This document shows, piece after piece, positions 46,368-56,752 of a DNA stretch of 64,000 nucleotides (position 1 is its first letter; every line of letters begins with the position of its first letter). The notes under the pieces were generated by a model that did no database searches, had not been told where the DNA came from, and worked only from the letters and a program-made list of their open reading frames with translations. Source of the DNA: Coriolopsis trogii (lineage: Eukaryota > Basidiomycota > Agaricomycetes > Polyporales > Polyporaceae); assembly GCA_020543525.1 (NCBI GenBank), contig JAHYIO010000042.1, positions 738,439 to 802,438 of the forward strand. The letters are read 5' to 3'. The position numbers and the translations under genes are program-made.

Positions 46368-46903
46368 TTCTCGCCGTTGTGGGTCGCTCCGTTCGTCCTG
46401 CTCCTTCTCACACTCTGGGACTCTGTGACGCTCAACATATGTACTCGTACTGCACGGACTCTCAACTGGTTCCCCTCCCCTCCTCCACTCTCGCTCGGAT
46501 CTACCACGTCCCGGACGTTGTCTGCCCCTCACATGTGCATGCTTACTTCGTATGACTACTCCTGCTGCTACTGCCCGTCTGTTCCTTGTCGTACATCTGC
46601 TAATGTACTCACTCCGGATCATGTCCCCCTGATGGCATTATGCTGTGGCCTATGGGAGAGAGCTGGCCTCAATTCTGCCTCCTCATCCTCAAGAATGACG
46701 GTCTGCTCCGTGGACAGGCATCAGCTTTCGATGACACCGGCAGGCGCGAATACGCGATGGATATCATGGGGCGGTATAGCGTACTAAGCCGTGAGGACAC
46801 ACAACAATAGGAGGAAGCCCCCGGATGCAGGCGACTTGAACTGATGCACGTACACCGATAACATTCCAGAAGGCTAACAGACGAACATCCTGGACCACGC
46901 AAT
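46368..46903. other. Convergent 3' spacer
   Basis: Lies between the protease pseudogene and the kinase-like gene, which converge. No gene recognised. Confidence 0.4.
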
Positions 46904-49215
46904 TCAATACAACCGCTCAACCATCCAAAGATCGTCTTCAACCTGGATCTTCTCCCCAGTTTTGGCCCGAGGAGGGCGTTCGACCTGGGGGTTGATTCTG
47001 CGAGGGTACACCGCCTCGCCCACGCGGCCGGCCCAGTCAAAGTCGACGAGGAGCACATCAGAGAGGGCAGGCTCAGACACGGAGTTCTCGTTCCGGACGA
47101 GCACGTTGACTGACCGCACGTCCCCATGCACGAACCCGGCCTCGTGCAGCGCGTCGAGCTTCTCCTTCACCAACGCCTGCGCAGCATCCAACGACACCGC
47201 CGGCGTGTGCAGCAGCGAGTGTCCGTCCCCGTCCTCGGCCCGCGCCACGTCGTACAAGGTGCTGGCGTACTCAGCCGACACGTCGTCCATGATGACCATG
47301 AACCAGTCGTCCACGCGGTTGACGGCGAGCAGCGCGGGGGCGAACCCGAGCTCGTGCGCTTTGCGGTGCACGTCGGCCGAGTAGCGCGTGCTGAACTTGA
47401 TGCACAGCTTCGTGTGGTGCTCATCGTCGCTCTCCACGCGGAAAATCCGCTTGTTGTCGATCGCCTTGATGTACGTGAAATAGTGTTTGTGTTGGTCTCC
47501 CGACTCGTCCACCCAGAAGTTGCGGAACGGGAAGTCCCCGCGATGGGTGCGTTTGGGCAGATCGGGGTACCGCACCAAGAGAGAATGGACGGCAACACGG
47601 AGCGCAGCGATTGCCCGCTCTCCGGCTTCGAGCTGTGCGAGATTGGTGGAGTGCACATGAAGCGGGATGCAGCACAAATGCTCGACGTTGGGAACGTCCG
47701 CATAAGTTGCAGCGGCGATGGCGAGGTATGGCCCTGGTTTGCAGGCGAGTGTTTGGTGGTGAGAGAGCTAGGCTACGAGGGACACTTACCAAAGTGCATG
47801 ACAAGGATTGCAGGGAAATTGATCGGCTCCCAGTCTTTGTCCGTGGCGGGTGTTGCGTTCAGGATCTTCCGGACGCTCGCGATCCAGCAGAGGAGTCCCT
47901 CCAAGGACGGCTCGGCGTTCCCAGAGGATATTTCGTTCTTGATCGCTTGGACATATACGAGCACCTCCTGCGTTAGACAAGTGGAACGTAGATCACCATC
48001 GGTCTTGTAGGATGGCGACACCACCCTTGCCGACATATCCGAGGGGACAATACCAAATGTCCGCAATGTCCTCGAGAAAGCTTCCTTTCGCTGCTCTTCG
48101 GTGTTGAAGATAACACATGCGTCCATGCGGAGTTGATCGTAGCACCGAATGTCCGTGGGTGATGGTTTGATCGACTTGAGGTCAGAGCGTAGTTGGGAAA
48201 GTGTCTCATCCAACAAAGTCGGTGGTACGGTAAGCTCATCGGGTCGGCCGCAATATATCTTACGGTCCCGGTGCGCATGTGCTTCACGGAATGTCTGTGG
48301 AACACCCTCGGAAGATGGCGCGGCGGTGGGGGTGCTTTTGAAATATCTACATCGTTGCTGGTGGTATGGAAGAGGTCCAAGAGTGTCCTCTGCGACGTCT
48401 GTTGAGATGTAAGGCTTGGGTGTGATAGCGACGAGGAGTAGGCTTACGATGAGACGGGGTGACAGCAAAGTGCAAATCATGAGGCGAGATTCCCCATGGG
48501 AACAGGTCGGCCAAGCGGGCTGAACGTTTGACTTCCTCCATGGTACCGATGTCTATGGAGTCGCAAAGGGTGGCCACTGCATCAGAGCCAGGATAAGGCG
48601 TTCCCTCCGGCAACTCGAAGTCGAAAGCACATCAGCAAGGCTTGATGCTTCTTGTTGGGGTACAGACTCACCTTGTATACAGTGTACGTGCTGTCTCCAG
48701 GGAGCAGATAGGCGACTGTCATGCCAGAAGCGACGCACGTTTTTTCATAAACTTGACGTGTGTCCGTGTTCAGGATGGAGATGATCGGGTATTTGTCTAT
48801 GTGGTTTGAGAAGAGAGGGGAGTGAGCGGAAGAGAAGGTTGTACTCACCTGGGAACACAAGGAGGTGAAGATCGTTCGGGACTCGGACAATCCTCTCCAA
48901 CCACTCTGTATGGTTATTGCGCGTGAGACGTTTAAAGACGTTGCGATCGCTGAGATTGTGCTGCTTGAGAGCATTCAGCATGTCGTCTTCTGACTCGGAC
49001 CACTTGATTGTGCCTGGTTCAACCTAGTAGTGCAGTGAAGGTGGTAAAGCGAGTGCGTCGACTGTCGTGAAGAGGACAGAACATACAAGATAGATCACAG
49101 CATTGTAGGGCTTGCACTCGCTCTGGATGGTGAGTGGGCATGCATTGGCAGGAAGCCACAGTGCTTTGTTCAGAAGATGGGGGCAGTAAACGTTGACTTC
49201 GAGTGCCTTAGACAT
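46904..49215 (-). CDS. Protein kinase-like domain protein, 677 aa
   Basis: Six exons (49087-49215, 48849-49023, 48672-48796, 48448-48613, 47790-48398, 46904-47733) total 2034 bases. The N-terminal 180 residues (MSKALEVNVYCPHLLNKALW, KWSESEDDMLNALKQHNLSD, YEKTCVASGMTVAYLLPGD) have no known domain. The C-terminal part is kinase-like: LCIKFSTRYSADVHRKAHEL (possible ATP Lys and helix C), WFMVIMDDVSAEYASTLYDV (hinge), GFVHGDVRSVNVLVRNE (catalytic loop HGDxRxxNxL) and VLLVDFDWAGRVGE (metal-binding DFD). No glycine-rich loop is obvious. It resembles the kinase-like families that are expanded in mushrooms and often sit near mobile DNA. Its start codon lies 14 bases from a 54-bp inverted repeat. Substrate unknown. 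Confidence 0.78.
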
Positions 49216-49228
49216 GGTGGGAGAGACG

Positions 49229-49282
49229 TTACAGCTGAGGGCATATCGTTAGGCCCCTGTCCGATTTTTTTTAGACACAGCG
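49229..49282. repeat. Left arm of a 54-bp inverted repeat
   Basis: Starts TTACAGCTGAGGGCATATCG and is the reverse complement of 50613-50666 at 53 of 54 positions. It lies in the divergent promoter between the kinase-like gene (start 49215) and the GNAT gene. Confidence 0.9.
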
Positions 49283-49429
49283 TCCTCGTGTTACTGTATT
49301 TACAAGTCCGATGATTATGTAAAATTCGTCGCCGTGCATGCGTGCAGGAAATTCCATGCAGGCGCCTCGTACCATACCTCCACCTGGAGTCCTGCTCTCT
49401 CCCCCATGCGCCGCCACATCTCCAAGGAA

Positions 49430-50526
49430 ATGAAGGAGCTCGCATTGCGCACTCCCCCGAATGCTGGCACCATCTCTCCTCCACGTACCCCTAACAGGAG
49501 AGTATACAAGTGTATTCCGCCCGACAAGGTCGACAACGACCTTTTGGGGGAATGTGCTACTCTCTTCAACGCCAATTATGGCATTTGGGGTCATGGTGAC
49601 CCCAGGCATGGTGAGTAAGTTTGTGTACTTATCCGTTACTTTGACTGAGTTATGTCTAGGGAACCGCGTCAGAATGACGGTGCCGATGTTGCACCACCAG
49701 TACATCAATATCGCATTCGACAACACAGTAGTCCTTGTCGCGCGGTTCCACCGTGAGCTGATTGGCTACGCTATTGTTACGAAATGGGCCACTCCAACAG
49801 GTAGGTGATTTGCTGAGACATTGCTAGTATGGCATCTGATCAATTTTGTAGGCGAGATTGCATGGGTGACCCAGTTGTGCGTGAACACGGAGCAGCGCCA
49901 GCGCTATGTCGCCACGATGATGTTAGACCTCCTCAAGGACCAGAAGCCCTGGTTCTCGAACATCACCATGGTTGGAGTAGCAGCATCTCACTTTGCGGCA
50001 TGCCATGCTGTGTGCAAGATCTTCCGTATGTATGCATGTGTTTCCTCAAGGAATCTGTATTTATGTATCTTGCAGAACGCTCTATTGCGAACATTGACTT
50101 AGATTTCATCCGCACTCATGCTCCTGGCACCATTGATACTAGCCCCATCGGGTACTTGCACAGGGCTGAGCTGCGTGGGAGTCTCTTCCAGGCCAATGCT
50201 CAGAATGGGGTCATCTGCCTGCTCTATACTGCATTCAAGATCAATCATGAAGCCGCTCTTCTCGACCTGGACAACTTCTCCTACCGTCACCGTACACCGT
50301 GGCAGCTTGGCCGTTTGTTGGAGGGTCATGAATTTATTGTCATTGTGCCAGCTATGATCCCCCCCCCCCTCCCCAGGCTCCCAGTCCCAACATCTTCGCC
50401 GCTCCGGGCTCCAGTCCTGACATCTTCACCGCTCTGGGCTCTGGGTCCAGCGAGTCCAGCGTGTCTGGTGAGTCCGGCGAGTCTAGCACGTCCGGCAAGT
50501 CCGGCAAGTCCGGCGAGTTGGACTGA
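49430..50526 (+). CDS. GNAT-type acetyltransferase with low-complexity tail, frame broken at a C11 run
   Basis: Four exons (49430-49610, 49660-49800, 49852-50025, 50076-50526). The sequence LGECATLFNANYGIWG, VVLVARFHRELIGYAIVTKW, IAWVTQLCVNTEQRQRYVAT / MMLDLL follows the beta4-alpha3 core of the fungal GNAT family, although the usual Gly of the QxxGxA acetyl-CoA loop is Tyr here. After FIVIVPAMIPPP a run of 11 C (50359-50369) occurs. With the sequence as given, the frame runs on to 50950; with one base more it would end at TGA 50524-50526 with a Ser/Gly-rich tail (SGSSESSVSGESGESSTSG) and the exon sum would be whole codons. The start at 49430 is preferred; 49334 is in frame. The gene lies inside a 54-bp inverted repeat. 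Confidence 0.65.
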
Positions 50527-50612
50527 GTATCATTACGCACCGCTATATTTGTATCTAGCTCTGTATTTCCCATTATGGAAGGATCCCGTTCGCATCAGTG
50601 TTTTTCAAAGTC

Positions 50613-50666
50613 CGCTGTGTCTAAAGAAAATCGGACAGGGGCCTAACGATATGCCCTCAGCTGTAA
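50613..50666. repeat. Right arm of the 54-bp inverted repeat
   Basis: CGCTGTGTCTAAAGAAAATC to CAGCTGTAA; one mismatch to the left arm. A partial direct copy of its outer edge and neighbour (TTTCAAAGTCCGCTGTG) occurs again at about 50697-50715. No target-site duplication is visible outside the two arms (GAGACG against ACCAGG). Confidence 0.9.
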
Positions 50667-52195
50667 ACCAGGTTAGTCTCGCAATGGGTTGTTCGGCTTT
50701 TCAAAGTCCGCTGTGGCTAAAATCTTATGTAAGCCTCGGAGCCTCGTCCCGCCTCCCCGTCGGCGCTTCTCACTTGCCTCGCGTTTTGTTGTCGTCGCCG
50801 GCGTTTGTGCTCGACTCGTCTCTTCACGCCCACCTTTGCCACCTCGCGCTGTTGCTCCTCCTCTTTCGCGCTTCTATCACTACCCGAATTCCCATTTTGC
50901 GGCCAAGACTTCTCTGCAGTCAAACAATCAGACTACCCATCAGTTGTTGAACCAACACTCTGAGCTATTGGAATCTCACGCTGTTTTTCCTCAGCCAACA
51001 GCTCTCCACTGGATGACTGCTCCTCTTCAGTGGAGAGTTCATTGTTAAAATTCGTCCACCGTATACAGGAGATCTAAGAAGATGTGGAGCACATGGGGAG
51101 GAGTGACGCCACTGCTGAGCAGCAAGAGTGAGTACTTACTTCCTTTCCTTCCCCCTATAACATTATGTTACCCCCCTATACAATACACAAGAGACGTTCA
51201 TGCTTGAGGGATGATCCTTATAAGTCACCAATGCGCAGCACAATGTCTGCTACATTTAATCAGCGCCTACCTGATGCTGTCCAGAGCGTAGTATGTCATA
51301 GTTTGCAGCTCTTCGCCCTTGTCCCGGACAGCGCAGCATTTGTCCGCTCCCAATTTAAAGTCAGAGAAGCTAATGGATGCAAGGGTCTTGATGATATCCT
51401 CCATACGCTTGTCAGCGAGGATGTCTAGGACGGTGGTGGCAGCCAACACCGTGCTCAACGTAGAAGGTGCGGACCTCGTCAGGGGTAGTGCCTATATCGG
51501 AGACTTTTGGAATGTACATTTAAGTGAATCACGGTGATGAGGGCCTGAAGCCTAGTACATTTATTGCCGCTTGTCCATCCCGACCCTTTGCATTGGTCTT
51601 TGGCATTGTACAACGGTTGACGTGTTTCTCTACGTCCCGTACAAATCTAAATGTTCCCTTCATTGCACCCATCGCTCGTTGTAAGAATCTCGGGTCGGGA
51701 TTGTTGCGCGCATCATGGAGCAACTTGATTCCTTTTTGTAAGAGGCACTCTGCTTCTTCAACCTCGACGGTCTCTGTGTCGTCAAGCTATATTCAGCTGC
51801 ATCAGCGCTGTCTGTGAGGTGTGAACAACACAATAGGCAGTGGGTTCTGGCCTGATACAGCAGACAGGTGTTTGCCGGGTAAAACGTACCAAGCGAAGAC
51901 TGAGGAAATACCGCAGCTTCACTGGTGTATATATATTCTACTGTAATCTCCTTACTAATACAGGATTCGTGCATGAGTAAGCGTAAGGACTAGATTCATA
52001 AGCGAGTGTGGGTGGTTAAGTAAGCGTATGTGTAAGAAAATGAATGTGTATGAGTCAGCTCGTAACATTACCTCCCTCTCTAGCATTGAGTCCTCGAGAT
52101 GCATATTGTAACCGATCAAAGAATTGGCGTAGCTTCCATTTCCCGTACTGTGAGTCTAGGTTATATAATTTTCCAACCCTGCCCCAGAGTTCGCC
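50667..52195. other. Gene-poor region with small decayed frames
   Basis: No intact gene. A hairpin with 10-bp arms (CTCTCCACTG / CAGTGGAGAG) lies at about 51004-51040. On the minus strand, 51267-51458 and 51529-51800 hold short frames with protein-like composition (KLLHDARNNPDPRFLQRAMG, FRFVRDVEKHVNRCTMPKTN); they may be ends of decayed genes, but I cannot assign them. GC content falls here. Confidence 0.35.
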
Positions 52196-53150
52196 TCCCC
52201 TCCCCCAAAGACCGCCCCGGACGGACCCCTTCCCGGCCTCCGATCGGCTTCAAACCGGATGCGTCTTGAAGTCTCCTTCCCCACGCATCGACCACACCTG
52301 GTTTCATCCCCATCCGCCCACCAGGTGGCACACAGTGACCCCGTCAACGCCTGTCGATCCCCCTGGCTCTGCTGGTCCTGCGCCCGTTCCTGGCCCCACC
52401 ATGCACCTTCCTGGGCTCCGATCGACTCCAAACAAAAAGGGTCCAAAAGCCACCGTCCCTCCGCATTGACCGCACCTTGTTTCATCCTGATCCGCCCACC
52501 CAGCGGCGCACAGTGACCCCATTAACGCCTGTCAATCCCCCTGGCTCTGCTGGTCCTGCACCCATTCCCAACCACACCGTGCACCTTCCTGCCCTCTGAT
52601 CGACTCCAAACAAGAAGGGTCCGAGAGCCACCATCCCCCTGCATTGACCGCACCTCATTTCATCCCGATCCGCCCACTCAGCGCCGCACAGTGACCCCGT
52701 CAATGCCCCATCAACGCCTGTCGATCCCCTGTCTCTGCTGGTCCTCTGCTCGCTCCCAACTCTGCTGTGCACATTCCTGCCCTCGGATCGACTCCAAACA
52801 AATTGCGTCCGAAAGCCACCCTTCCCCTGCATTGACTGAACCTCATTTCATCCCGATCCGCCCACCCGGAGCCGCACAGTGACCCCATCAACGCCTGCTA
52901 ATCCCCTGGCTCCGCTGGCCCTCTGCTTGCTCCCGACCCCACTGTACACCTTCCTGCCCTCTGATCGACTTCAAATAAGATGCGTCCAGAAGCCCCACGC
53001 TTTCCGCATGGGCCACATGTTGTTTCATCCCAATCCGCCCACCCAGTGCCGCCGCACAGTGACCCTATCAACACCTGCTGATCCCCTGGCTCTGCTGGTC
53101 GGGTCCTCTGCTTGCTCCTGACCCTGCTGTGCACCTTCCTGGGTTAGGGC
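52196..53150. repeat. Tandem repeat, about five units of ~178-188 bp
   Basis: The anchor word GATCGACTCCAAACAA (or close variants) recurs at about 52241, 52421, 52598, 52786 and 52963. Each unit also contains TTTCATCCCGATCCGCCCAC, CGCACAGTGACCCC and CCCCTGGCTCTGCTGGTCCT. The units are diverged, not homogenised. Short frames inside are repeated copies of one another and are not genes. Confidence 0.85.
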
Positions 53151-53253
53151 AAACAGGATATATTCACAAGGTGGCATCTGCTTTTGTCTCAGTCTGCCTG
53201 TGACATGTGGCAAAGGGCAACTATGTTAAGGGGGGGGGGTGGGAGTATTGCAG

Positions 53254-53292
53254 ATGAAGTGCTTCAACTGCAGCAAGGAGGGTCATCTCAAG
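53254..53292 (+). mobile_element. Relic of a Gag CCHC zinc knuckle
   Basis: Right after a run of about 10 G (53231-53240) the plus strand reads MKCFNCSKEGHLK, the start of a CX2CX4H knuckle of retrotransposon Gag proteins. The final Cys is missing and the frame closes soon after. Confidence 0.45.
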
Positions 53293-53479
53293 CCGGTATT
53301 TGGTACACAGCATCTACGTACTGACTTCCACTATACCAAGAGTCTGGAGGCCTTCCATGCATGATATGTAAACTGTTATGCCAACTTCCACACACATGAA
53401 ATCATATATTAGTCTATGACATTGTCTGAGCATCAGGAGTTGTCTGGGGCGTCTGAGTGTCTGAGTGGTGGCTGTTCCC

Positions 53480-53683
53480 AACATCTCCCTAACATGCACG
53501 TACAATTGACTTCACAGATATGATACCCATGACCCACTGGCCCGCAAAGTCCATCTCCGGACAGACAACCCACATGCCTGTGGCCTCATCAGGCTTGTCA
53601 GCGTCCAGCTCAAACCACTCGATCAGCGTGCACTGGTGCTTCATCCCATCATCTTCTTAGCCAAGAAATGCCCGCACCCGACC
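53480..53683 (-). mobile_element. Probable Plavaka-type (CACTA-like) transposase C-terminal remnant
   Basis: The minus strand reads MKHQCTLIEWFELDADKPDE then ATGMWVVCPEMD, VMGIISVKSIVRAC and a stop. The pattern of a hydrophobic LIEWF, TGMWVV and then SIVRAC resembles the C-terminal tail of Plavaka transposases of mushrooms. It is interrupted on the right by the LTR below. Assignment is from motif memory and needs a search. Confidence 0.45.
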
Positions 53684-54225
53684 TGTTGCGGCAATTAGGC
53701 GTGTAGACACCAGACGTCGATCGGCGACGGTCTGAGGCGGCAAAAAGCCAAAAAGGGGGTAGGTAGGGAGGGAACTTGACGGGGGCAGAGCGACGACCAG
53801 CTCGGAGGCACAAGTCGTCGATAGCTAGTCTTCACGCACACGGCGACAGGCTAGTCCCAATGACCAAGTTATATTAGCATAGAGACAGGGGGAAGTACAT
53901 GGGGAATCGCACCTAGTCCCAATGACCAAGAGGTCGAGATGGGGACTAGGTAAGCATCAGGGGGGGTTTATATACAAGCCTACTCTGAACAATCACGTGC
54001 CGGTGAGAATGACTCATGCGGGAATGGGGTTGAGGCTGTACAGGTGGGAGACAAAAGGACGGAAAAAATACATGGTAAAGGGGATGGTAACCGCGAGAGC
54101 GAGGCATGTGGTCATAGGATCCAAAGGTCCAAAATGGGGTGTGTACGAAATAGAAAGGGGATCAGAGTAGGAAAGCGAAGCTTCCAGGGAGGCAAAAAAG
54201 GGGCGCTGGTCCACTGACCGTGATA
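53684..54225 (-). mobile_element. Probable gypsy LTR (about 540 bp)
   Basis: Read on the minus strand it begins just after a purine tract (GTAGGAGGGGGGTAA, plus-strand 54226-54240), which would be the polypurine tract, and ends at GCCGCAACA (plus-strand TGTTGCGGC at 53684). It is next to the integrase/chromodomain end of a gypsy element in the right orientation to be its 3' LTR. An internal 18-mer, CTAGTCCCAATGACCAAG, occurs twice (about 53851 and 53912). No second LTR is in the window. Confidence 0.55.
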
Positions 54226-54335
54226 TTACCCCCCTCCTACATCCGACGGTCCCCGATGGACCTGGAACCAGGGCGTCGTCCAGAGGCCCATTCGAACGGG
54301 GATGGTTCTGCGACAGTCAGGTTCTGTAGGGGCTG

Positions 54336-54962
54336 TCAGGGTAAGGAGGCGAATACAGTGGAGGCAATACAGCGAGGGGCGTTAGAGTTGCACTGGTGGA
54401 ACTCGTCGATGAGCTCTTGACAGTGGGTGAGGTCTTTGGCAGGTTCCCAGCTGTTGTCGCCTTTGCCATATCCCTTCCAGCGGACCAAATACTGGAATTG
54501 GTTGCGGTACTTGCAGCTGTCCAGGATCACCTCGACTTCGTATTCCAGTTCACCCTCTACCTCGACTGGTTCCAGTGGGGGTGGTTGTTCTCCATTGACC
54601 TCGTTACCCTTCCAGGGTGTTAGGCGATCGACGTGGATCACATCGTGCCTGTTCTCCATGGATGGAGGGAGGGAGAGGCGATACGTGAGGTCACCAGTTC
54701 GCTTGAGGACTTCGTAGGGGCCTAGGCGACGTGGACCAAGCTTGCGACTGGCCTGGTGGATGGTGACATCATGTACGTCCAACCAGACCCGGTCGCCTAT
54801 CTTAAACTTGTGAGGTTTGGGCTTCCCGAGCTCGAACTGTTCCTTCATTGCCACCTTTTCTATCTGTAGGGCCGCCTCAGCCTCTTGCCGTACCTCTCGC
54901 AGCATCAGGAAAAGCACCTTGGCGCTGAGAAACTCTGGGACATAGCCACTGTCCCAGAGCAT
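54336..54962 (-). mobile_element. Ty3/gypsy chromovirus integrase C-terminus and chromodomain, truncated
   Basis: The frame holds KPHKFKIGDRVWLDVHDVTI, KLGPRRLGPYEVLKRTGDLT and RHDVIHVDRLTPWKG (integrase C-terminal GPY/F module), followed by a chromodomain, YEVEVILDSCKYRNQFQYLV, RWKGYGKGDNSWEPAKDL. Upstream (towards higher coordinates) the homology ends near 54950; the catalytic core, RNase H, reverse transcriptase and Gag are absent, so the element is 5'-truncated and dead. Confidence 0.85.
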
Positions 54963-55312
54963 CCCAGAGCATCTCAGAGAGACTCAGGCTAGCCCAAAGC
55001 TTGCCAGTGCGTGCTGGCAGATGGATAACTGCACAGTCAGATGAAGGTTTAGATACTATATAGTAGCTGTGGCTTATTGTATATACATGATCAAGAAATA
55101 TATTATGGCTGTACATGTGTTTAATACATAAAAGAGGGACCAATAAAGAGACAAACCCTCACCGCCCTTGCCACCCTTGTCCTCATTCTTGTCCAGACTG
55201 TAGGCATACTAGTCGTGGCCATGGCCCCCATGGTCCTGGTCGTAGTCTAATGTGGACGCTGGCATGGTTGTGGTCTCGGGCACAGTCCTCATGCTCATCC
55301 ATGAGCAAATGG
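54963..55312. other. Spacer beside the truncated retroelement
   Basis: No gene. Contains a short local repeat of CCCAGAGCATC (54953 and 54963) at the retroelement breakpoint. Confidence 0.35.
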
Positions 55313-55377
55313 CCATGTGTTCCCATATTAGGACGAGTTCGCCCTGAGCGAACTCGTCCTTATATGGAAACACATGG
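55313..55377. repeat. Long hairpin, 30-bp arms
   Basis: CCATGTGTTCCCATATTAGG to GTTCGC (55313-55342) is the reverse complement, at 28 of 30 positions, of 55348-55377, with a 5-base loop CCTGA. Confidence 0.85.
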
Positions 55378-55639
55378 GGCACCCATCATCCACGCTCGCA
55401 GTCGTGCCCGTGGCTGTTGTCCCTTGAGGGTGTGTACAACTGGGCATGGACGGGCTTCTTGTCTTCTCGGTATCGTCATCATACCCAGCGAATGCGGTGT
55501 GCAGGTCCCGTCCCTGCGCCAGTAGCAGCAGATGATAAGCCTGATGCTGCAGGACCCATAACCGTGCGTGCTACAGCGACGGTGGGGGCTTGAGGAGCAT
55601 TTGAGACTGCGAGAGTACCCGCTGAACGTCTCCTGCGGA

Positions 55640-55930
55640 GCGTCTTCGCCCTTGCCCTTGCCCTTGCCCTTGCCCTTGCCCTTGCCCTTGCCCTCGCCCT
55701 CACCATCCACCCGACGGCAAAGACGAGGAGCACGAGCCCAAGGCCGATGAGGAGCGTAAGTCGCGCTCCTCGTTGGTCTCGGGCTTGTGCTCCTCGTCTT
55801 CGCCGTGCTTTTCGTCCTCGCCCTCACCCTCGCCCTCTCCCTCACCGTCCAAAGACGAGGAGCACGAGCCTCGGGCTCGTGCTCCTCTATGCCGTGCTTC
55901 TCGTCCTCGCCCTCGCCCTCGTCCTCGTCT
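55640..55930. repeat. Simple-sequence tract and hairpin
   Basis: CTTGCC hexamer repeats at about 55652-55700, then CTCGCC/CTCGTC repeats to 55930. A perfect 14-bp hairpin GAGGAGCACGAGCC / GGCTCGTGCTCCTC sits at 55857-55870 and 55874-55887, and relatives of the same word occur at about 55726 and 55783. Frames across it are repeats, not genes. Confidence 0.7.
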
Positions 55931-56010
55931 TAGGGTTATGAGAGATTCTGAGGGTCCCTGGGTTGAGATTAGACCCTAGGGTAGGGTCTTACAACCCTAA
56001 TTTAGGGTTT
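55930..56010. repeat. Cluster of telomere-like words
   Basis: TTAGGGTTA at 55930, CCCTAGGGTAGGGT at about 55974 and the palindrome AACCCTAATTTAGGGTT at 55993-56009. Not a telomeric array, only scattered units. Confidence 0.55.
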
Positions 56011-56289
56011 AAATAAGACTTTCCCACCCCCGTCCCACGTATGTCACACAGATACTATAGACAGCCATGGGTACCAACTCATGTAGATTAAAATATCTCA
56101 CGCAGCATCATATCTACACTCTATAGCAAACAGGCATATATTCTCAACTTATACTGATTTACTATGTCTATATACTCAAATACACTAGGTTCATCTATAT
56201 ACTGGACTGGGATTTTATTCTGGTTAGTGAATTGAAATAGCAGTTATAGGCAAACAGCATACAATAAATCCCCCATTGCACTCTGATCG
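56011..56289. other. AT-rich spacer
   Basis: Markedly AT-rich compared with the window average; no gene seen. Confidence 0.4.
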
Positions 56290-56428
56290 TGGCCGCTGCT
56301 TAAAAGTCCAAGTTTGGCATTCTCAGTATGGCAGAATATCTATACACCAAAGCATGCAACTTGCATGCTTTGGTGTATAGATATTCTGTCACTGTGAATG
56401 CCAAACTTAGACTTTTAAGCAGCGGCCA
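56290..56428. repeat. 139-bp near-perfect palindrome (fold-back element)
   Basis: TGGCCGCTGCTTAAAAGTC at the left end is mirrored by GACTTTTAAGCAGCGGCCA at the right end; the centre ACCAAAGCATGCAA / CTTGCATGCTTTGGT is perfect. Arms are about 66 bp with a few mismatches. No gene inside; size and structure fit a fold-back MITE. Confidence 0.85.
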
Positions 56429-56615
56429 TATCAAATCACACCATTGAAAGGTAACTCATATAGTAATATGGCAGGATTATTGTTTCTTACTTGTATAGAG
56501 TGACATTGTAATCAGTGTGTTCTTATGTCTTAATGCAGCGGTTCTAACACTGTAGTTATCTTATCTGGGACATGGTCGCGCTTATCTAGTTGCTCAATCT
56601 TATCACGCAGAGATC
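56429..56615. other. AT-rich spacer
   Basis: AT-rich DNA between the palindrome and the 70-bp repeat; nothing recognised. Confidence 0.3.
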
Positions 56616-56752
56616 CGGGAGTCCTGGACGCCCTGCGCCGCGGGCCAGCAACCGGGATCCGAGAAATGCGGAACACACAGAGACGCGGGAGTCCTGGACG
56701 CCCTGCACCGCGGGCCGGCACCCGGGATCCGAGAAATGCGGAACACACACCA
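56616..56752. repeat. Two tandem 70-bp units
   Basis: CGGGAGTCCTGGACGCCCTG recurs exactly 70 bases later (56616 and 56686), and the rest of the unit (CCGAGAAATGCGGAACACAC) is repeated too. Each unit contains one copy of the GTCCTGGACGCC word of the palindrome cluster. Confidence 0.85.

Noticed and set aside
50689..51048. Frame after the GNAT gene as an extra gene
   Set aside because: It begins in the partial copy of the inverted-repeat edge and has no protein features.
52196..53150. CRISPR-like array
   Set aside because: Units are ~180 bp, diverged along their whole length, with no short identical repeats or unique spacers, and the genome is eukaryotic.
52156..53213. Series of 60-116-codon frames with similar sequences on both strands
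   Set aside because: They are translations of the ~180-bp tandem repeat and differ in frame between units; not a repeat protein.
55360..55979. Frames with long alternating Pro-Leu or Arg-Ala runs
   Set aside because: Artefacts of CTTGCC and CTCGCC simple repeats.
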